Positions 40,625 through 50,017 are shown, counted from the first letter of the stretch. The stretch: 64,000 nucleotides of DNA from Maribacter litopenaei (GCF_025244665.1 NZ_CP104205.1:2415001-2479000); one strand, 5' to 3'. Numbers and translations are program-made. Notes: generated by a model from the letters alone, not told the origin.

Positions 40625-42514
40625 ATGGCTACAGGTAAAATAAATGTTTCGGTAGACAATATTTTTCCACTTATAAAAAAGTTCTTGTATTCCGATCATG
40701 AAATTTTTCTACGTGAATTAATATCTAATGCAACCGATGCAACACTTAAATTAAAGCACTTAACCGCCATTGGCGAGGCAAAAGTAGAGTACGGCAACCC
40801 CTTGATCGAAGTAAAAATAGACAAAGAGGGTAAAAAGCTTCACGTCATCGACCAAGGTTTGGGAATGACGGAAGAAGAGGTCAAAAAGTATATCAATGAG
40901 GTTGCCTTTTCCGGGGCGGAGGAATTTTTGAACAAATATGAAGATTCTGCCAAAGATGCAGGTATCATTGGGCATTTTGGACTTGGCTTTTATTCCGCTT
41001 TTATGGTGGCCCATAAAGTGGAGATTATCACCAAAAGTTATAAGGAAGAGCCAGCAGTGCACTGGACCTGTGATGGTTCCCCTAACTTCACTATTGAGGA
41101 ATCTAATAAAACGGAACGTGGTACTGAAATCATTCTTCACATTGCAGAGGATTCCACCGAGTTTTTGGAAGAGGGAAGAATACGGGAGTTGCTAAGAAAA
41201 TACAACAAGTTTATGCCGGTTCCCATTAAGTTTGGAACCAAAACGGAAACACTTCCCAAACCAGAGGACGCCAAGGAAGAAGATCCGGCCCCAACCAAGG
41301 AAGTTGATAATATCATCAATAATCCAAATCCGGCTTGGACCAAGCAGCCTACGGATTTAAAAGACGAGGATTATAAGAGTTTTTATAGGGAACTGTATCC
41401 CATGCAGTTTGAGGAGCCACTGTTCCACATTCATTTGAACGTGGATTATCCTTTTAACTTAACGGGTATCCTATATTTCCCCAAGCTTACAAATGACTTG
41501 AATATTCAGAAAGATAAGATTCAGTTGTACCAAAACCAGGTATTCGTAACGGACAACGTAGAAGGCATCGTTCCCGAATTTTTGACAATGCTACGTGGTG
41601 TCATTGATTCCCCGGATATTCCTTTGAATGTCTCAAGGTCGTATTTACAGGCTGATGGGGCCGTTAAGAAAATTTCTTCTTACATAACCGGAAAAGTAGC
41701 GGATAAGCTGAATTCCCTTTTCAAGAATAACCGTGAGGATTTTGAAAAGAAGTGGAACGATATTAAAATCGTTATTGAGTACGGTATGTTGTCCGAGGAT
41801 AAGTTCTTTGAAAAAGCGGACAAATTTGCATTGTATCCAACCGTTGATGGTGCCTATTATACTTTTGAGGAACTGCAAGAGAAAATAAAGGGCAACCAAA
41901 CGGATAAGGATGACAAAATGGTCATTTTGTATGCATCGGATAAAGAAGCACAGCATAGCTATATTGAAACTGCAAAGGCCAAAGGATACGAGGTTTTATT
42001 GTTAGATTCACCTATAATTGGTCATCTGATGCAAAAATTGGAGACCACAAAAGAGAAAATTTCCTTTGCTAGGGTCGATGCGGATCATATCGACAAGTTG
42101 ATTCAGAAAGAGGACACGCAAATCTCCAAATTATCCGACGAAGAGAAAGAAAAGCTAAAAGCTGATCTGGAAGCCGTTTTTGGAGAAAAAAGCAATTACA
42201 CCGTGCAATTGGAAGCCATGGATAGCGATGCTTCCCCATTCGTGATTACGGAGCCGGAATTTCTACGACGAATGAAGGAGATGCAGCAAACCGGTGGAGG
42301 CGGTATGTTCGGTATGGGGAATATGCCGGAAATGTATAACCTCATCGTAAACACCAATCATGAATTGGTAAGCGAAATCCTGAATACAAAAACGGCCAAG
42401 AAAAAAGAACGATTGATCAATCAGTCTTTAGATTTGGCCAAGCTTTCCAAAGGTTTGTTGAAAGGAGCAGACTTAACGAACTTTATTAAGCGGAGTTACG
42501 AAATGGTAAAATAA
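40625..42514 (+). CDS. htpG: Molecular chaperone HtpG (Hsp90)
   Basis: The 629-residue protein has the GHKL ATPase motifs: EIFLRELISNATDATLKL, VIDQGLGMTEEEVKKYI and GHFGLGFYSAFMVA. The middle domain follows (YPMQFEEPLFHIHLNVDYPF, PLNVSRSYLQADG) and the C-terminal dimerisation domain completes it. HtpG is a cytoplasmic ATP-dependent chaperone induced by heat. It is intact and of normal length. A strong terminator follows at 42530-42560. Confidence 0.97.
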   Translation: MATGKINVSVDNIFPLIKKFLYSDHEIFLRELISNATDATLKLKHLTAIGEAKVEYGNPLIEVKIDKEGKKLHVIDQGLGMTEEEVKKYINEVAFSGAEEFLNKYEDSAKDAGIIGHFGLGFYSAFMVAHKVEIITKSYKEEPAVHWTCDGSPNFTIEESNKTERGTEIILHIAEDSTEFLEEGRIRELLRKYNKFMPVPIKFGTKTETLPKPEDAKEEDPAPTKEVDNIINNPNPAWTKQPTDLKDEDYKSFYRELYPMQFEEPLFHIHLNVDYPFNLTGILYFPKLTNDLNIQKDKIQLYQNQVFVTDNVEGIVPEFLTMLRGVIDSPDIPLNVSRSYLQADGAVKKISSYITGKVADKLNSLFKNNREDFEKKWNDIKIVIEYGMLSEDKFFEKADKFALYPTVDGAYYTFEELQEKIKGNQTDKDDKMVILYASDKEAQHSYIETAKAKGYEVLLLDSPIIGHLMQKLETTKEKISFARVDADHIDKLIQKEDTQISKLSDEEKEKLKADLEAVFGEKSNYTVQLEAMDSDASPFVITEPEFLRRMKEMQQTGGGGMFGMGNMPEMYNLIVNTNHELVSEILNTKTAKKKERLINQSLDLAKLSKGLLKGADLTNFIKRSYEMVK

Positions 42515-42529
42515 GACCATTGTTTAAAT

Positions 42530-42560
42530 AAAAAAGGGCCACAATGTGGCCCTTTTTTTA
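42530..42560 (+). terminator. Terminator of htpG
   Basis: AAAAAAGGGCCACA pairs with TGTGGCCCTTTTTT, leaving almost no loop beyond AT, followed by T residues. It lies 15 bases after the stop. A-rich flanks allow it also to serve the convergent inositol oxygenase gene. Confidence 0.88.
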
Positions 42561-42574
42561 TTCTTCATAAACAA

Positions 42575-43388
42575 TTACCAATAAATAGGTCCTTTCCCCA
42601 AATATTTTTCCGCAATGGGTTGATAGTACTCCCTAACGTCTTCTAGGTCATATATTTTTTGACTTTTGGTATATAGATCATATTTGTTGAAATCCTTTAT
42701 GATTTCCAAATATTCCTTATCCTTTTCATTGGTCAATTCCTTATAGCTTCCTCCAGAGTGCCAAGGATAAAAGGAGTGGTATCTGATCATGACCATAGCC
42801 TCATCGGGTAGTGAATTTTCCTTGTGATTATTTAATACCTGATACAGATACTCATCGTGTCCCCATGCCAATTCCAGATTGTCCAACCCACACCCTTCTT
42901 CATAAACACCTGTTGTTGTATTGTAGCGGTCATCTTTCATGTCCGGGTTTAAGGCATTGAATTCGGGATACACACAAGAAGATGGTAATTTACATCCAAC
43001 CACAAAAACATCACCAACCATTCCCCATTGCTCCGCCTGACTTGTACCGTCGGCATCGCTGCCCCACATAAACATAATCTTTCCTAAATCGTGAATGAGT
43101 CCCGTAAGTTGCATCCAATCAGGTCTGTTGTCCGCCCTAATGGCTTCTGCACTCTGAATCAAGTGCTGCACATTGGGTAAATCCAAATCTGGATCGCTCA
43201 CATCTATCAAACTATTTAAATGCCCCATTGCTTCCCGCAGATCCATCGGCTTGTCAAAAGTGAGGTATTTTTTATGCATGCGCTGTACATAATCGTATGT
43301 CCGGTTTTGACGCATCTTACGATAATGTTCCTTCACGGCTACGGACACATCTCGGCGCATCGTAATTCCTAAATGTTTTTTCTTCCAT
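42575..43388 (-). CDS. Inositol oxygenase (MIOX family); one frameshift near 43353
   Basis: MIOX is a di-iron oxygenase that cleaves myo-inositol to D-glucuronate. The protein starts MEEKTFRNYDAPDVSVAVKE after repair of GCGCCGAGATGTG to GCGCCAGATGTG. The iron ligands and substrate region are visible: QLIQSAEAIR-like region, LTGLIHDLGKIMFMWG, VVGCKLPSSCVYPEF, AWGHDEYLYQVLNNH and MIRYHSFYPWHSGGSYKEL. The repaired length is 270 residues, close to the family norm. A sodium symporter follows upstream in the same operon at a 42-base gap, so the two probably import and oxidise inositol together. Confidence 0.92.
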
Positions 43389-43430
43389 CTTTTACTCTAA
43401 ACTATTTTAATATATACAAATTACTGAATT

Positions 43431-45029
43431 CTAGACATTTCCCAATAGAAAATAGATGATAACCGTAAAAAGTACCAGGAAAATGCTGAAAGGTTTTGCC
43501 AATTTCCATGGCTTTACATCTAATACATTGGCGTCTTGAATAGAAAACCGTGTTTTAGTTGGCCGATATAAAGACGCCAAATGCATTATCCCAATATTTA
43601 ACACCAGCTCAATGCCCCAAATATGTACAAAATGCAAGTTCACCTCTAGTATGTAATACATGAGTACATAAAAGACTAGGCCAAAACAAAGCCCCACCTT
43701 TGCTCCAAATGCCGAAACCCTTGGAAACAGAAATCCCGCTATAATGACGCTGGCAATGGGTATAAAGAAAATGCCATTGAGCTGCTGCAGTAACTGATAA
43801 AGTCCATCCGGGGCATTCGCCACAAAGGGTGCAATACCAATGGCAAAAATAGCAAGCAATAACGAGGTCCATTTACCGATGGCGACCAACTTTTGGTCGC
43901 TGGAATCCTTGAAAATATATCGCTTATAAATCCCAAGACTAAAAACAGTGGCAGCACTGTTAAGCGCACTATTAAAGGTGCTTAAAATAGCGCCCATCAT
44001 GACCGCCACAAAAAAACCGGTGAGCCAAAAAGGCATCACTTTTTTCACCAGCTCAGGATATACGCTATCCGGATTGTCATAAAAAGATTCCCCAAAATAA
44101 TAGAATGCGATTAGCCCAGGCAATACAATGATGAGGGGAACCGGAATTTTCAAAAGCCCCGTATATAGCAATCCCTTTTGGGCTTCCTTTAAACTAACCG
44201 CCCCCAAAACCCTTTGTATAATGGATTGGTGCATGGTCCAAAAATAGATTTGGTTGACCATAAGACCTGTAAATAGCACCTCAAAAGGTAGAATGGCAGA
44301 CCTTGCACCTTCCCCAACTCCGGATTCTTTGCTGATTACATTGAATTTTTCCGGGGCATTGTTAAACACCTCTCCCAGTCCATGGAACAAATTTCCATCC
44401 CCAATTGCCAAGAGCGCCAAAACAGGTACCAACAGACCGGCTACCAACAACCCAAAACCATTGATTGTATCCGTATAAGCTACCATCTTGAGTCCCCCAA
44501 AAATTGCATAGATGGCTCCAATGGTCCCGACTACTAAAATGGTTACCCGGATACCCTGGGACTTACTAATGTCCAAAAGGTTTGAGATATCAAAAATGGC
44601 TTCTATGTTAAGGGCTCCTGTATACAATACGATAGGCAGCAACGTTGCCACAAAGGAGATGATAAGAAGTAAGGCAACTATGGTTCCGGTAAGGCCGTCA
44701 AACCGTTTTTCCAAAAATTCGGGAATGGTCGTCAATCCCATTTTCAAATACCTAGGGGCAAAATATAGGGCCCCAATGACCAATGCCAATGCCGAAGTAA
44801 CCTCCCAAGCAATGATAATGGCACCGTTTCTATAGGACGAACCATTCATACCTACCAAATGCTCTGTGGAAATATTCGTTAATAGCAAAGACCCTGCAAT
44901 TACGATTCCCGTCAAGGAACGTCCTCCCAAAAAGTAACCGTACTTAGTATTTAGTTTATCCTTACGAAGTTGATAGGTCGCATAAAAAGCGACAAAACCG
45001 GTAAAGAGCAAAAACGATAGGAATATCAT
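43431..45029 (-). CDS. Sodium:solute symporter, probable inositol or sugar transporter
   Basis: The 532-residue protein is an SSS-family transporter with about 14 membrane helices; GYFLGGRSLTGIVIAGSLLL and NISTEHLVGMNGSSYRNGAI match the SGLT-like subgroup that moves sugars and myo-inositol. The later signature GAILSTFNSALNSAATVFS is also present. It lies upstream of the inositol oxygenase gene, which makes myo-inositol the most likely cargo; this is inference from context. The gene is intact. Confidence 0.88.
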   Translation of the reverse strand: MIFLSFLLFTGFVAFYATYQLRKDKLNTKYGYFLGGRSLTGIVIAGSLLLTNISTEHLVGMNGSSYRNGAIIIAWEVTSALALVIGALYFAPRYLKMGLTTIPEFLEKRFDGLTGTIVALLLIISFVATLLPIVLYTGALNIEAIFDISNLLDISKSQGIRVTILVVGTIGAIYAIFGGLKMVAYTDTINGFGLLVAGLLVPVLALLAIGDGNLFHGLGEVFNNAPEKFNVISKESGVGEGARSAILPFEVLFTGLMVNQIYFWTMHQSIIQRVLGAVSLKEAQKGLLYTGLLKIPVPLIIVLPGLIAFYYFGESFYDNPDSVYPELVKKVMPFWLTGFFVAVMMGAILSTFNSALNSAATVFSLGIYKRYIFKDSSDQKLVAIGKWTSLLLAIFAIGIAPFVANAPDGLYQLLQQLNGIFFIPIASVIIAGFLFPRVSAFGAKVGLCFGLVFYVLMYYILEVNLHFVHIWGIELVLNIGIMHLASLYRPTKTRFSIQDANVLDVKPWKLAKPFSIFLVLFTVIIYFLLGNV

Positions 45030-45066
45030 CGTTTTAAATGTAGTGATAAATTTTAAATCACTTTCG

Positions 45067-45478
45067 CTAGATTATTACCTTATGCTTGGAGAAATACTGT
45101 TTTAATAAAAGAATTTGGAACAAGATAAAAATGACAAAACCCGCCATCGCATAACTGGTAGTATTCCATTGAATGTCCTCCATTCGGAGATTAAAAAAAT
45201 CAAGATTTCCAATGGTATTATATTTCATTGAAAAGAGCCAAAAGTCGGGATGTGGTTTTGCCATAAAGCCAATTGCCAAAATTCCAATTAAGAAAAGACC
45301 TAATACAAACCGAGACCACTTTGGGTATCAAAGGGGTATGGGCCACCTTTTTGCCCTCTATTTGGGCAATCTTCTGAAACAGTTTTTTATTAAAATCCGC
45401 AGATACCTCTTCAGGTATTAGTTCTTTCATCGCAGTCTTTAAGAATGCATCCAATTCCTTATCTTCTTGTTCCCTCAT
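45067..45478 (-). CDS. Putative anti-sigma factor, membrane protein; one frameshift near 45311
   Basis: The N-terminal 50 residues are acidic and helical (REQEDKELDAFLKTAMKELI). After repair of GGTCTCGGTTTG to GGTCTGGTTTG the frame reads PKVVWFVLGLFLIGILAIGF, a membrane helix, and ends with a second one (YAMAGFVIFILFQILLL). The repaired length is 136 residues. Its start overlaps the end of an ECF sigma factor gene by 20 bases, the usual arrangement for a membrane anti-sigma factor. No recognised domain, so the role is inferred from topology and overlap. Confidence 0.7.
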
Positions 45479-46049
45479 AATTATGAATTGTTTCCGGTTC
45501 CAATGAATTTCTTAAAATTGAGGCCAACTTTTTTCTCGCCCTATGCAGTTTTACTTTCACCGTATTTGTTTCAATATCCATTATATCTGAAATCTCGACT
45601 AGAGAAAGCTCCTCATAGTAAAACAGCGTTATTAAAACACTGTCCTCGTTCGCCAGTTTTTCAATCGCACTTTTAATAGTATTTCTTCTCTCCCTTATTT
45701 CTAGGTCGTTCCATATCTCTGTAGTTAAAGGAATGATTGATCTAATATCCTTATCAAATTCTTTTGTTTTCGGCAGCGACCTTCTTTTTTTTAAACAATC
45801 CAGTCCTTTTCTATAGGCTATTTTATATAACCACGTAGAAAATTTGCTATCGCCTTTGAATGAGGCCAAAGCACTATACACCTTCAAGAATGTATCTTGG
45901 GCCACCTCTTCGGCATCCTCCCTATTCCCCACCAATCTAAACGTCAAGGTAAAAACCATATGTTTATAATTATCCACTAGTTTTTCATAAGCGGACATAT
46001 CGCCTTTTTGGGCAAGGGCTATTAATGGTTGGTCGCTTTGCTTGTTCAT
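45459..46049 (-). CDS. ECF-type RNA polymerase sigma factor
   Basis: The 196-residue protein has sigma-70 region 2 (VDNYKHMVFTLTFRLVGNRE, then EDAEEVAQDTFLKVYSAL with its conserved hydrophobic core) and region 4 (LVEISDIMDIETNTVKVKLH) as a C-terminal helix-turn-helix. It has no region 3, typical of the extracytoplasmic-function group. It probably forms a switch with the overlapping anti-sigma-like gene. The divergent DUF6249 membrane protein could be one of its targets. Confidence 0.95.
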   Translation of the reverse strand: MNKQSDQPLIALAQKGDMSAYEKLVDNYKHMVFTLTFRLVGNREDAEEVAQDTFLKVYSALASFKGDSKFSTWLYKIAYRKGLDCLKKRRSLPKTKEFDKDIRSIIPLTTEIWNDLEIRERRNTIKSAIEKLANEDSVLITLFYYEELSLVEISDIMDIETNTVKVKLHRARKKLASILRNSLEPETIHNYEGTRR

Positions 46050-46180
46050 TTCTATACGTTGGACGAAATGTACTGGACTAAGGTTACAGTTTTAAAGAAA
46101 AATTAAAAAAGTTGTAACCTGAAGATTTTTATTGTCGTCATAGAAGTAAACAGTTTATTTATCAATTAAAAAACAAATCA

Positions 46181-46534
46181 ATGGGAGGAGAAGTAATTAT
46201 TTTCACGTTAATCTTTGGGGTTATTTTTGGTATAGCCTATTTATTCTTTTCAACAAGGAACAAGGAACGTATGGCACTTATAGAAAAAGGTGCGGACGCA
46301 AGTATTTTTGTAAAAGGCAGAAAAGAACCAACCGCACCATTTTGGAAAGTCCTAATCCTAAATCTCTCCTTATTACTCATAGGGATTGGTTGTGCTATCT
46401 TTTTGGCATCGATTATGGTGTATAGCTTAGGAGTCGAGGACAGTGTTGCCTATCCCGGAACCATATTCCTTATGGCCGGAATTGGACTATTATCTCGGTT
46501 TTTTCTTACCAAAAAGTTGGAAAAGGAGGTATAA
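46181..46534 (+). CDS. DUF6249-like membrane protein
   Basis: The 117-residue protein has an N-terminal helix (VIIFTLIFGVIFGIAYLFF), a cytoplasmic loop with ERMALIEKGADASIF and two further helices, one at each end of the loop (ILNLSLLLIGIGCAIFLASI, IFLMAGIGLLSRFFL). ERMALIEKG is the hallmark of the DUF6249 family, common beside ECF sigma factors in Bacteroidota. It is divergent from the sigma factor gene and may be under its control. Function unknown. Confidence 0.78.
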   Translation: MGGEVIIFTLIFGVIFGIAYLFFSTRNKERMALIEKGADASIFVKGRKEPTAPFWKVLILNLSLLLIGIGCAIFLASIMVYSLGVEDSVAYPGTIFLMAGIGLLSRFFLTKKLEKEV

Positions 46535-46557
46535 AGACTGCTTTACAATTTAGTATA

Positions 46558-46590
46558 ACCGCCAGTTTTCATCTCGGCGGTTTTTTTTAT
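46558..46590 (+). terminator. Terminator of the DUF6249 gene with a one-base bulge
   Basis: ACCGCC pairs with GGCGGT, followed by eight T residues. The called sequence has CTCGGCGGT opposite ACCGCCAG. Removing one C gives a perfect ACCGCCAG / CTGGCGGT stem with a seven-base loop. The called ATCTCGG is therefore likely to be ATCTGG, the same error type seen in broken genes, but here in non-coding DNA. Confidence 0.82.
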
Positions 46591-46599
46591 CTTCACATT

Positions 46600-47238
46600 A
46601 TGAAGGTAATTTCCACCAATGTCTGCAACGAGCCTAAAACCTTTATTTGGAACGGCGCCGAAGAACAAACCGGTATTTTCAAATTTCCAACTTCGGAAAA
46701 ATTATTCCTGACCAAAAGTGATGTTCGTAAGGACACTATCATTAATAGGGTAAACCATGGGGGCGAAAACAAGGCATGTTATCTGTTTTCCGCCGAACAG
46801 TATCCTTTTTGGAAGGAAAAATATCCCAAACTTGATTGGAATTGGGGCATGTTTGGAGAAAACCTTACCATAACAGGTTTAGATGAATCCAAGATAAGGG
46901 TAGGTTCTATTTATAAATTAGGAAATGCCTTGGTTCAGGTGTCGCAACCAAGGGAACCTTGTTATAAGCTGGGAATACGATTTGGTACCCAACAAATCCT
47001 AAAAGAATTCATCGATCAAAATCATCCTGGTACGTATGTGAAAATTACGGAGGAAGGGGAAGTCAGTGTTGGCGATGAACTCCAATTGATACAGCTTTCG
47101 GAGAATACCTTAACGGTACAGGAATTCTATCAGCTCATGTTTATGAAAGAAAAACCCAAGGAACTGCTTCATAGGTTTATGGAAAATCCTGCAGTACCCC
47201 AATATAAAAAAGACCGAATGCAAAAATTTCTTGAATGA
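46600..47238 (+). CDS. MOSC domain protein (YiiM-like)
   Basis: The 212-residue protein has the MOSC fold with conserved VNHGGENKACYLFSAEQYPF, FGENLTITGLDESKIRVGS and SQPREPCYKLGIRFG, where the Cys is the presumed sulphur or metal site. MOSC domains handle sulphur transfer to molybdenum cofactors or reduce N-hydroxylated compounds. No molybdenum enzyme lies in the window. The gene overlaps the DoxX-like gene by four bases (ATGA), so the two are co-translated. Confidence 0.88.
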   Translation: MKVISTNVCNEPKTFIWNGAEEQTGIFKFPTSEKLFLTKSDVRKDTIINRVNHGGENKACYLFSAEQYPFWKEKYPKLDWNWGMFGENLTITGLDESKIRVGSIYKLGNALVQVSQPREPCYKLGIRFGTQQILKEFIDQNHPGTYVKITEEGEVSVGDELQLIQLSENTLTVQEFYQLMFMKEKPKELLHRFMENPAVPQYKKDRMQKFLE

Positions 47239-47600
47239 ACCTTCATTTTCCTTGGCACCTGTATTTAATGGCCGCACTGTATGTGTTTGCAGGTCTCATG
47301 CATTTTATAAAGCCCAAAATATACCTTAGGGTAATGCCCAACTATCTGCCCTATCCAAAATTTTTAGTACTTCTAAGTGGTGTTTTTGAAATTCTATTGG
47401 GTATTGCTCTCTGTTCACAGGAAACAAAAAATATAGCCATCTATGGTATCATTGCCATGTTGGTGGTCTTTCTATTGGTTCACTTTTATATGCTCAAGGG
47501 CGAAAAAGAATCCGCTGGTTTTCCTAAGTGGTTACTATTACTGCGTATTCCTATGCAATTTCTGCTCATGTATTGGGCCTATACTTACGTAAGCTTATAA
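47235..47600 (+). CDS. DoxX-like membrane protein
   Basis: The 121-residue protein has four hydrophobic helices (YLMAALYVFAGLMHFI, FLVLLSGVFEILLGIALC, IAIYGIIAMLVVFLLVHFYM, LLLRIPMQFLLMYWAYT), the pattern of the DoxX family. Members have loose links to thiosulphate oxidation, but most are uncharacterised. It overlaps the MOSC gene by four bases. Confidence 0.78.
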   Translation: MNLHFPWHLYLMAALYVFAGLMHFIKPKIYLRVMPNYLPYPKFLVLLSGVFEILLGIALCSQETKNIAIYGIIAMLVVFLLVHFYMLKGEKESAGFPKWLLLLRIPMQFLLMYWAYTYVSL

Positions 47601-47606
47601 AAACGT

Positions 47607-47630
47607 AAAGGGGACTCTCCAGTCCCCTTT
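47607..47630 (+). terminator. Bidirectional terminator between two convergent genes
   Basis: AAAGGGGACT pairs with AGTCCCCTTT around a CTCC loop, between the DoxX-like stop and the stop of the convergent secreted protein gene. Confidence 0.72.
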
Positions 47631-47653
47631 CCTTGAAATTAACTTAAACCAAC

Positions 47654-48238
47654 TTAATTAACAACAAATTCTTCACTGTACGTTTTAGTATCATCGGATA
47701 CTACAACCATATAACTTCCGGAGTAAGCTCCTTCAAAATTGAAGGCTTTCTCAATGATCATCTTATCGGATACGGTTTCAGAGAATACCAATCTATAGTT
47801 TTGATCATACACTTTTAAGGATACCTCGGATTTATCCAAGTTCAAAAAGTTCATGAACACCCTGTCGGCCGTTTTTCTGAAGAATGGTTTAGCATCTACT
47901 TCAGCATCGATGATTTCAATGACACCATCATTTAAGGAAATAGTGTACATGTTACTTTTAAGACCACTTTCAGCGACCAAATAATAATATCCATCTACCA
48001 AGTCTTTCATGTTCAGTTTTTTACTGAAACGACCATTTGAAAGTTTTTCAAAATAGATGCTATTAGAATCCGAATCCAAAAGCTGGATGGTTACACTTTG
48101 GTCAGGTGCATCCAATGTCAATAAGACACTTTTGGATTTACCTAAGGTAACAACGTCCAATTTAGGCTCTCTTGCCATGCCCGCTACTGTAGCGAACATA
48201 AAGGCAACTACGGTTGTGATTTTTACAATTGTTTTCAT
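47654..48238 (-). CDS. Secreted protein, unknown function
   Basis: The 194-residue product has a signal peptide (MKTIVKITTVVAFMFATVAG) and a mature part made of beta-rich repeats with alternating strands (VLLTLDAPDQSVTIQLLDSD, KMIIEKAFNFEGAYSGSYMV). The C-terminus (TKTYSEEFVVN) resembles a short Ig-like strand at the end of Bacteroidota secreted proteins, but I cannot assign it to a defined family. It is intact and convergent with the DoxX-like gene. Confidence 0.6.
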   Translation of the reverse strand: MKTIVKITTVVAFMFATVAGMAREPKLDVVTLGKSKSVLLTLDAPDQSVTIQLLDSDSNSIYFEKLSNGRFSKKLNMKDLVDGYYYLVAESGLKSNMYTISLNDGVIEIIDAEVDAKPFFRKTADRVFMNFLNLDKSEVSLKVYDQNYRLVFSETVSDKMIIEKAFNFEGAYSGSYMVVVSDDTKTYSEEFVVN

Positions 48239-48454
48239 AATAAATTACTTTAAAGGATTAATTAATAATTTACGTTACAAACATACGTCTGATATCCAGC
48301 CTCCACTACAGCTTATTTTTCCAATTTATGTGCTATTTTACCAGTCTTAACATCACTTTAAGATAGTAATGTTAATATTCCACATATTTAGGTTAATTTT
48401 GCAAAGTGACCTCCAAAAAAGGTTGCCTAACTTTACATTAGCAAACCCATAGAG

Positions 48455-49326
48455 ATGATTGCACAAAAACCTACATTTGAGGCCATTGAACCAGATTTTG
48501 GACATTCTTTTACCTATCAAAAGTTTGATGAGCACAGGGTTAATAGAAATAACGTGTGGCACTACCACCCGAACTGGAACTGGTCTATGTAAATGGTGGT
48601 TCCGGCAAACGCCAAATAGGTAGTCATGTTTCCTATTATACAGATGGTGACCTTATATTAATAGGAAGTAACCTGCCCCATTGCGGATTCACCGATGCCC
48701 TTACGGGTAATACTAGTGAAACGGTAATACAGATGAAACTGGACTTTTTGGGAACCGACTTTTTCACTATTCCCGAAATGAAGAAAATCAAAAAGCTTTT
48801 TGAAATTGCCAGTGGCGGTATTGCCTTTTTTGGCAAGACCAAAAGAAAAATTGGTGAAAAAATGGAAGTACTGGAATATCAGACCGATTTCCAACGTCTC
48901 CTAAGCATTTTAAACATTTTGAATGAATTAGGCGGTTCGCAAGAAATGAAGCTCTTAAATGCCACTGGGTTTTCCCTCGCCACGGATATTAAGGACAATG
49001 ACCGAATCAATATTGTTTTCAACCATGTGAAAAACAATTTTAAGGAAGAAATAACCTTAGAAGAGATTTCCTCTATGGTGAGTATGACCATTCCATCATT
49101 TTGTAGATATTTCAAAAAGCTAACTAACAAAACTTTTGTACAGTTTGTGAACGAATATAGGTTGGTACATGCCTCCAAATTATTGGCCGAAAAACCCATG
49201 AGTATTACGGAGGTCTGTTTTGAATGTGGTTTTAACAACTTTTCTCACTTCAATAAGTCGTTCAAGGCCTTTACGGGTCAAAATCCTAGTGAATATAGAA
49301 ATGAGCTGAAAGCCGTATTGGTCTAA
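48455..49326 (+). CDS. AraC family regulator with N-terminal cupin-like domain; one frameshift near 48571
   Basis: The start is MIAQKPTFEAIEPDFGHSFT at 48455. The N-terminal half is an AraC-type cupin (VWHYHPELELVYVNGG after repair of CACCCGAACTGG to CACCCAGAACTGG), ending near LPHCGFTD. The C-terminal domain has two helix-turn-helix units (ITLEEISSMVSMTIPSFCRY, PMSITEVCFECGFNNFSHFN), with the AraC signature FNKSFKAFTGQNPSEYR. The repaired length is 290 residues. Its stop codon shares a base with the alkB start, so the pair forms one unit. Ligand unknown. Confidence 0.87.
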
Positions 49327-49922
49327 TGCAGGAAAAAAAGAATTTCACACAATTGGATTTGCCAGATTGTGACATACAATATTACCCTAATTTTTTTCCA
49401 AGTGAGGTTGCCGATACCTTTTTTCAAAAGTTACGGATCGAAACCCCCTGGCAACAGGATGACATCAAAGTTTTCGGAAAAGTGTATGCCCAGCCCAGGC
49501 TTACCGCATTGTATGCCAATAATGACAGGCCTTACGCCTATTCCAACATTATTATGACACCTCATCCGTTTAGCAAGATATTATTGGAAATAAAATCGGA
49601 AATTGAAAAACACGTCTCACAACAATTTACCACCTGTTTACTGAATCTGTACAGGGATGGCAAGGATAGCAATGGTTGGCATGCCGATAATGAGAAGGAA
49701 CTAGGTAAAGACCCTGTCATCGCCTCTGTGAGTTTGGGGGCCGAACGTATGTTCCACCTAAAACACAATACTAAGTCATTTGCAAAGCACAAAATGATCC
49801 TGGAACACGGAAGTTTATTATTGATGCAGGGGGAAACCCAACATACTTGGAAGCATCAAATACCAAAAACGGCAAAACCGGTTGGGGAACGGATCAATCT
49901 CACATTTAGGATAATTAAATAA
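49326..49922 (+). CDS. alkB: AlkB family alpha-ketoglutarate-dependent dioxygenase
   Basis: The 198-residue protein is a Fe(II)/2-oxoglutarate-dependent dioxygenase of the AlkB family, which repairs alkylated bases by oxidative demethylation. The iron motif HxD is in NGWHADNEKELG, the second His in QHTWKHQIPK, and the 2-oxoglutarate Arg pair in GERINLTFRIIK. The substrate loop FGKVYAQPRLTALYANN also fits. Its start overlaps the stop of an AraC regulator by one base, so the repair enzyme is probably under direct control of that regulator. Intact. Confidence 0.93.
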   Translation: MQEKKNFTQLDLPDCDIQYYPNFFPSEVADTFFQKLRIETPWQQDDIKVFGKVYAQPRLTALYANNDRPYAYSNIIMTPHPFSKILLEIKSEIEKHVSQQFTTCLLNLYRDGKDSNGWHADNEKELGKDPVIASVSLGAERMFHLKHNTKSFAKHKMILEHGSLLLMQGETQHTWKHQIPKTAKPVGERINLTFRIIK

Positions 49923-49988
49923 AGATGACTTAGACAATTTATAGAAAACTTTTAAATCGATTTTAGCCCTTGTCAAACTTAAATAAAA

Positions 49989-50017
49989 AAAAAATCGGTT
50001 GTGGGAACCGATTTTTT
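49989..50017 (+). terminator. Terminator of the AraC-alkB unit
   Basis: AAAATCGGTT pairs with AACCGATTTT around GTGGG, followed by two further T residues and A-rich flanks. Confidence 0.8.
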
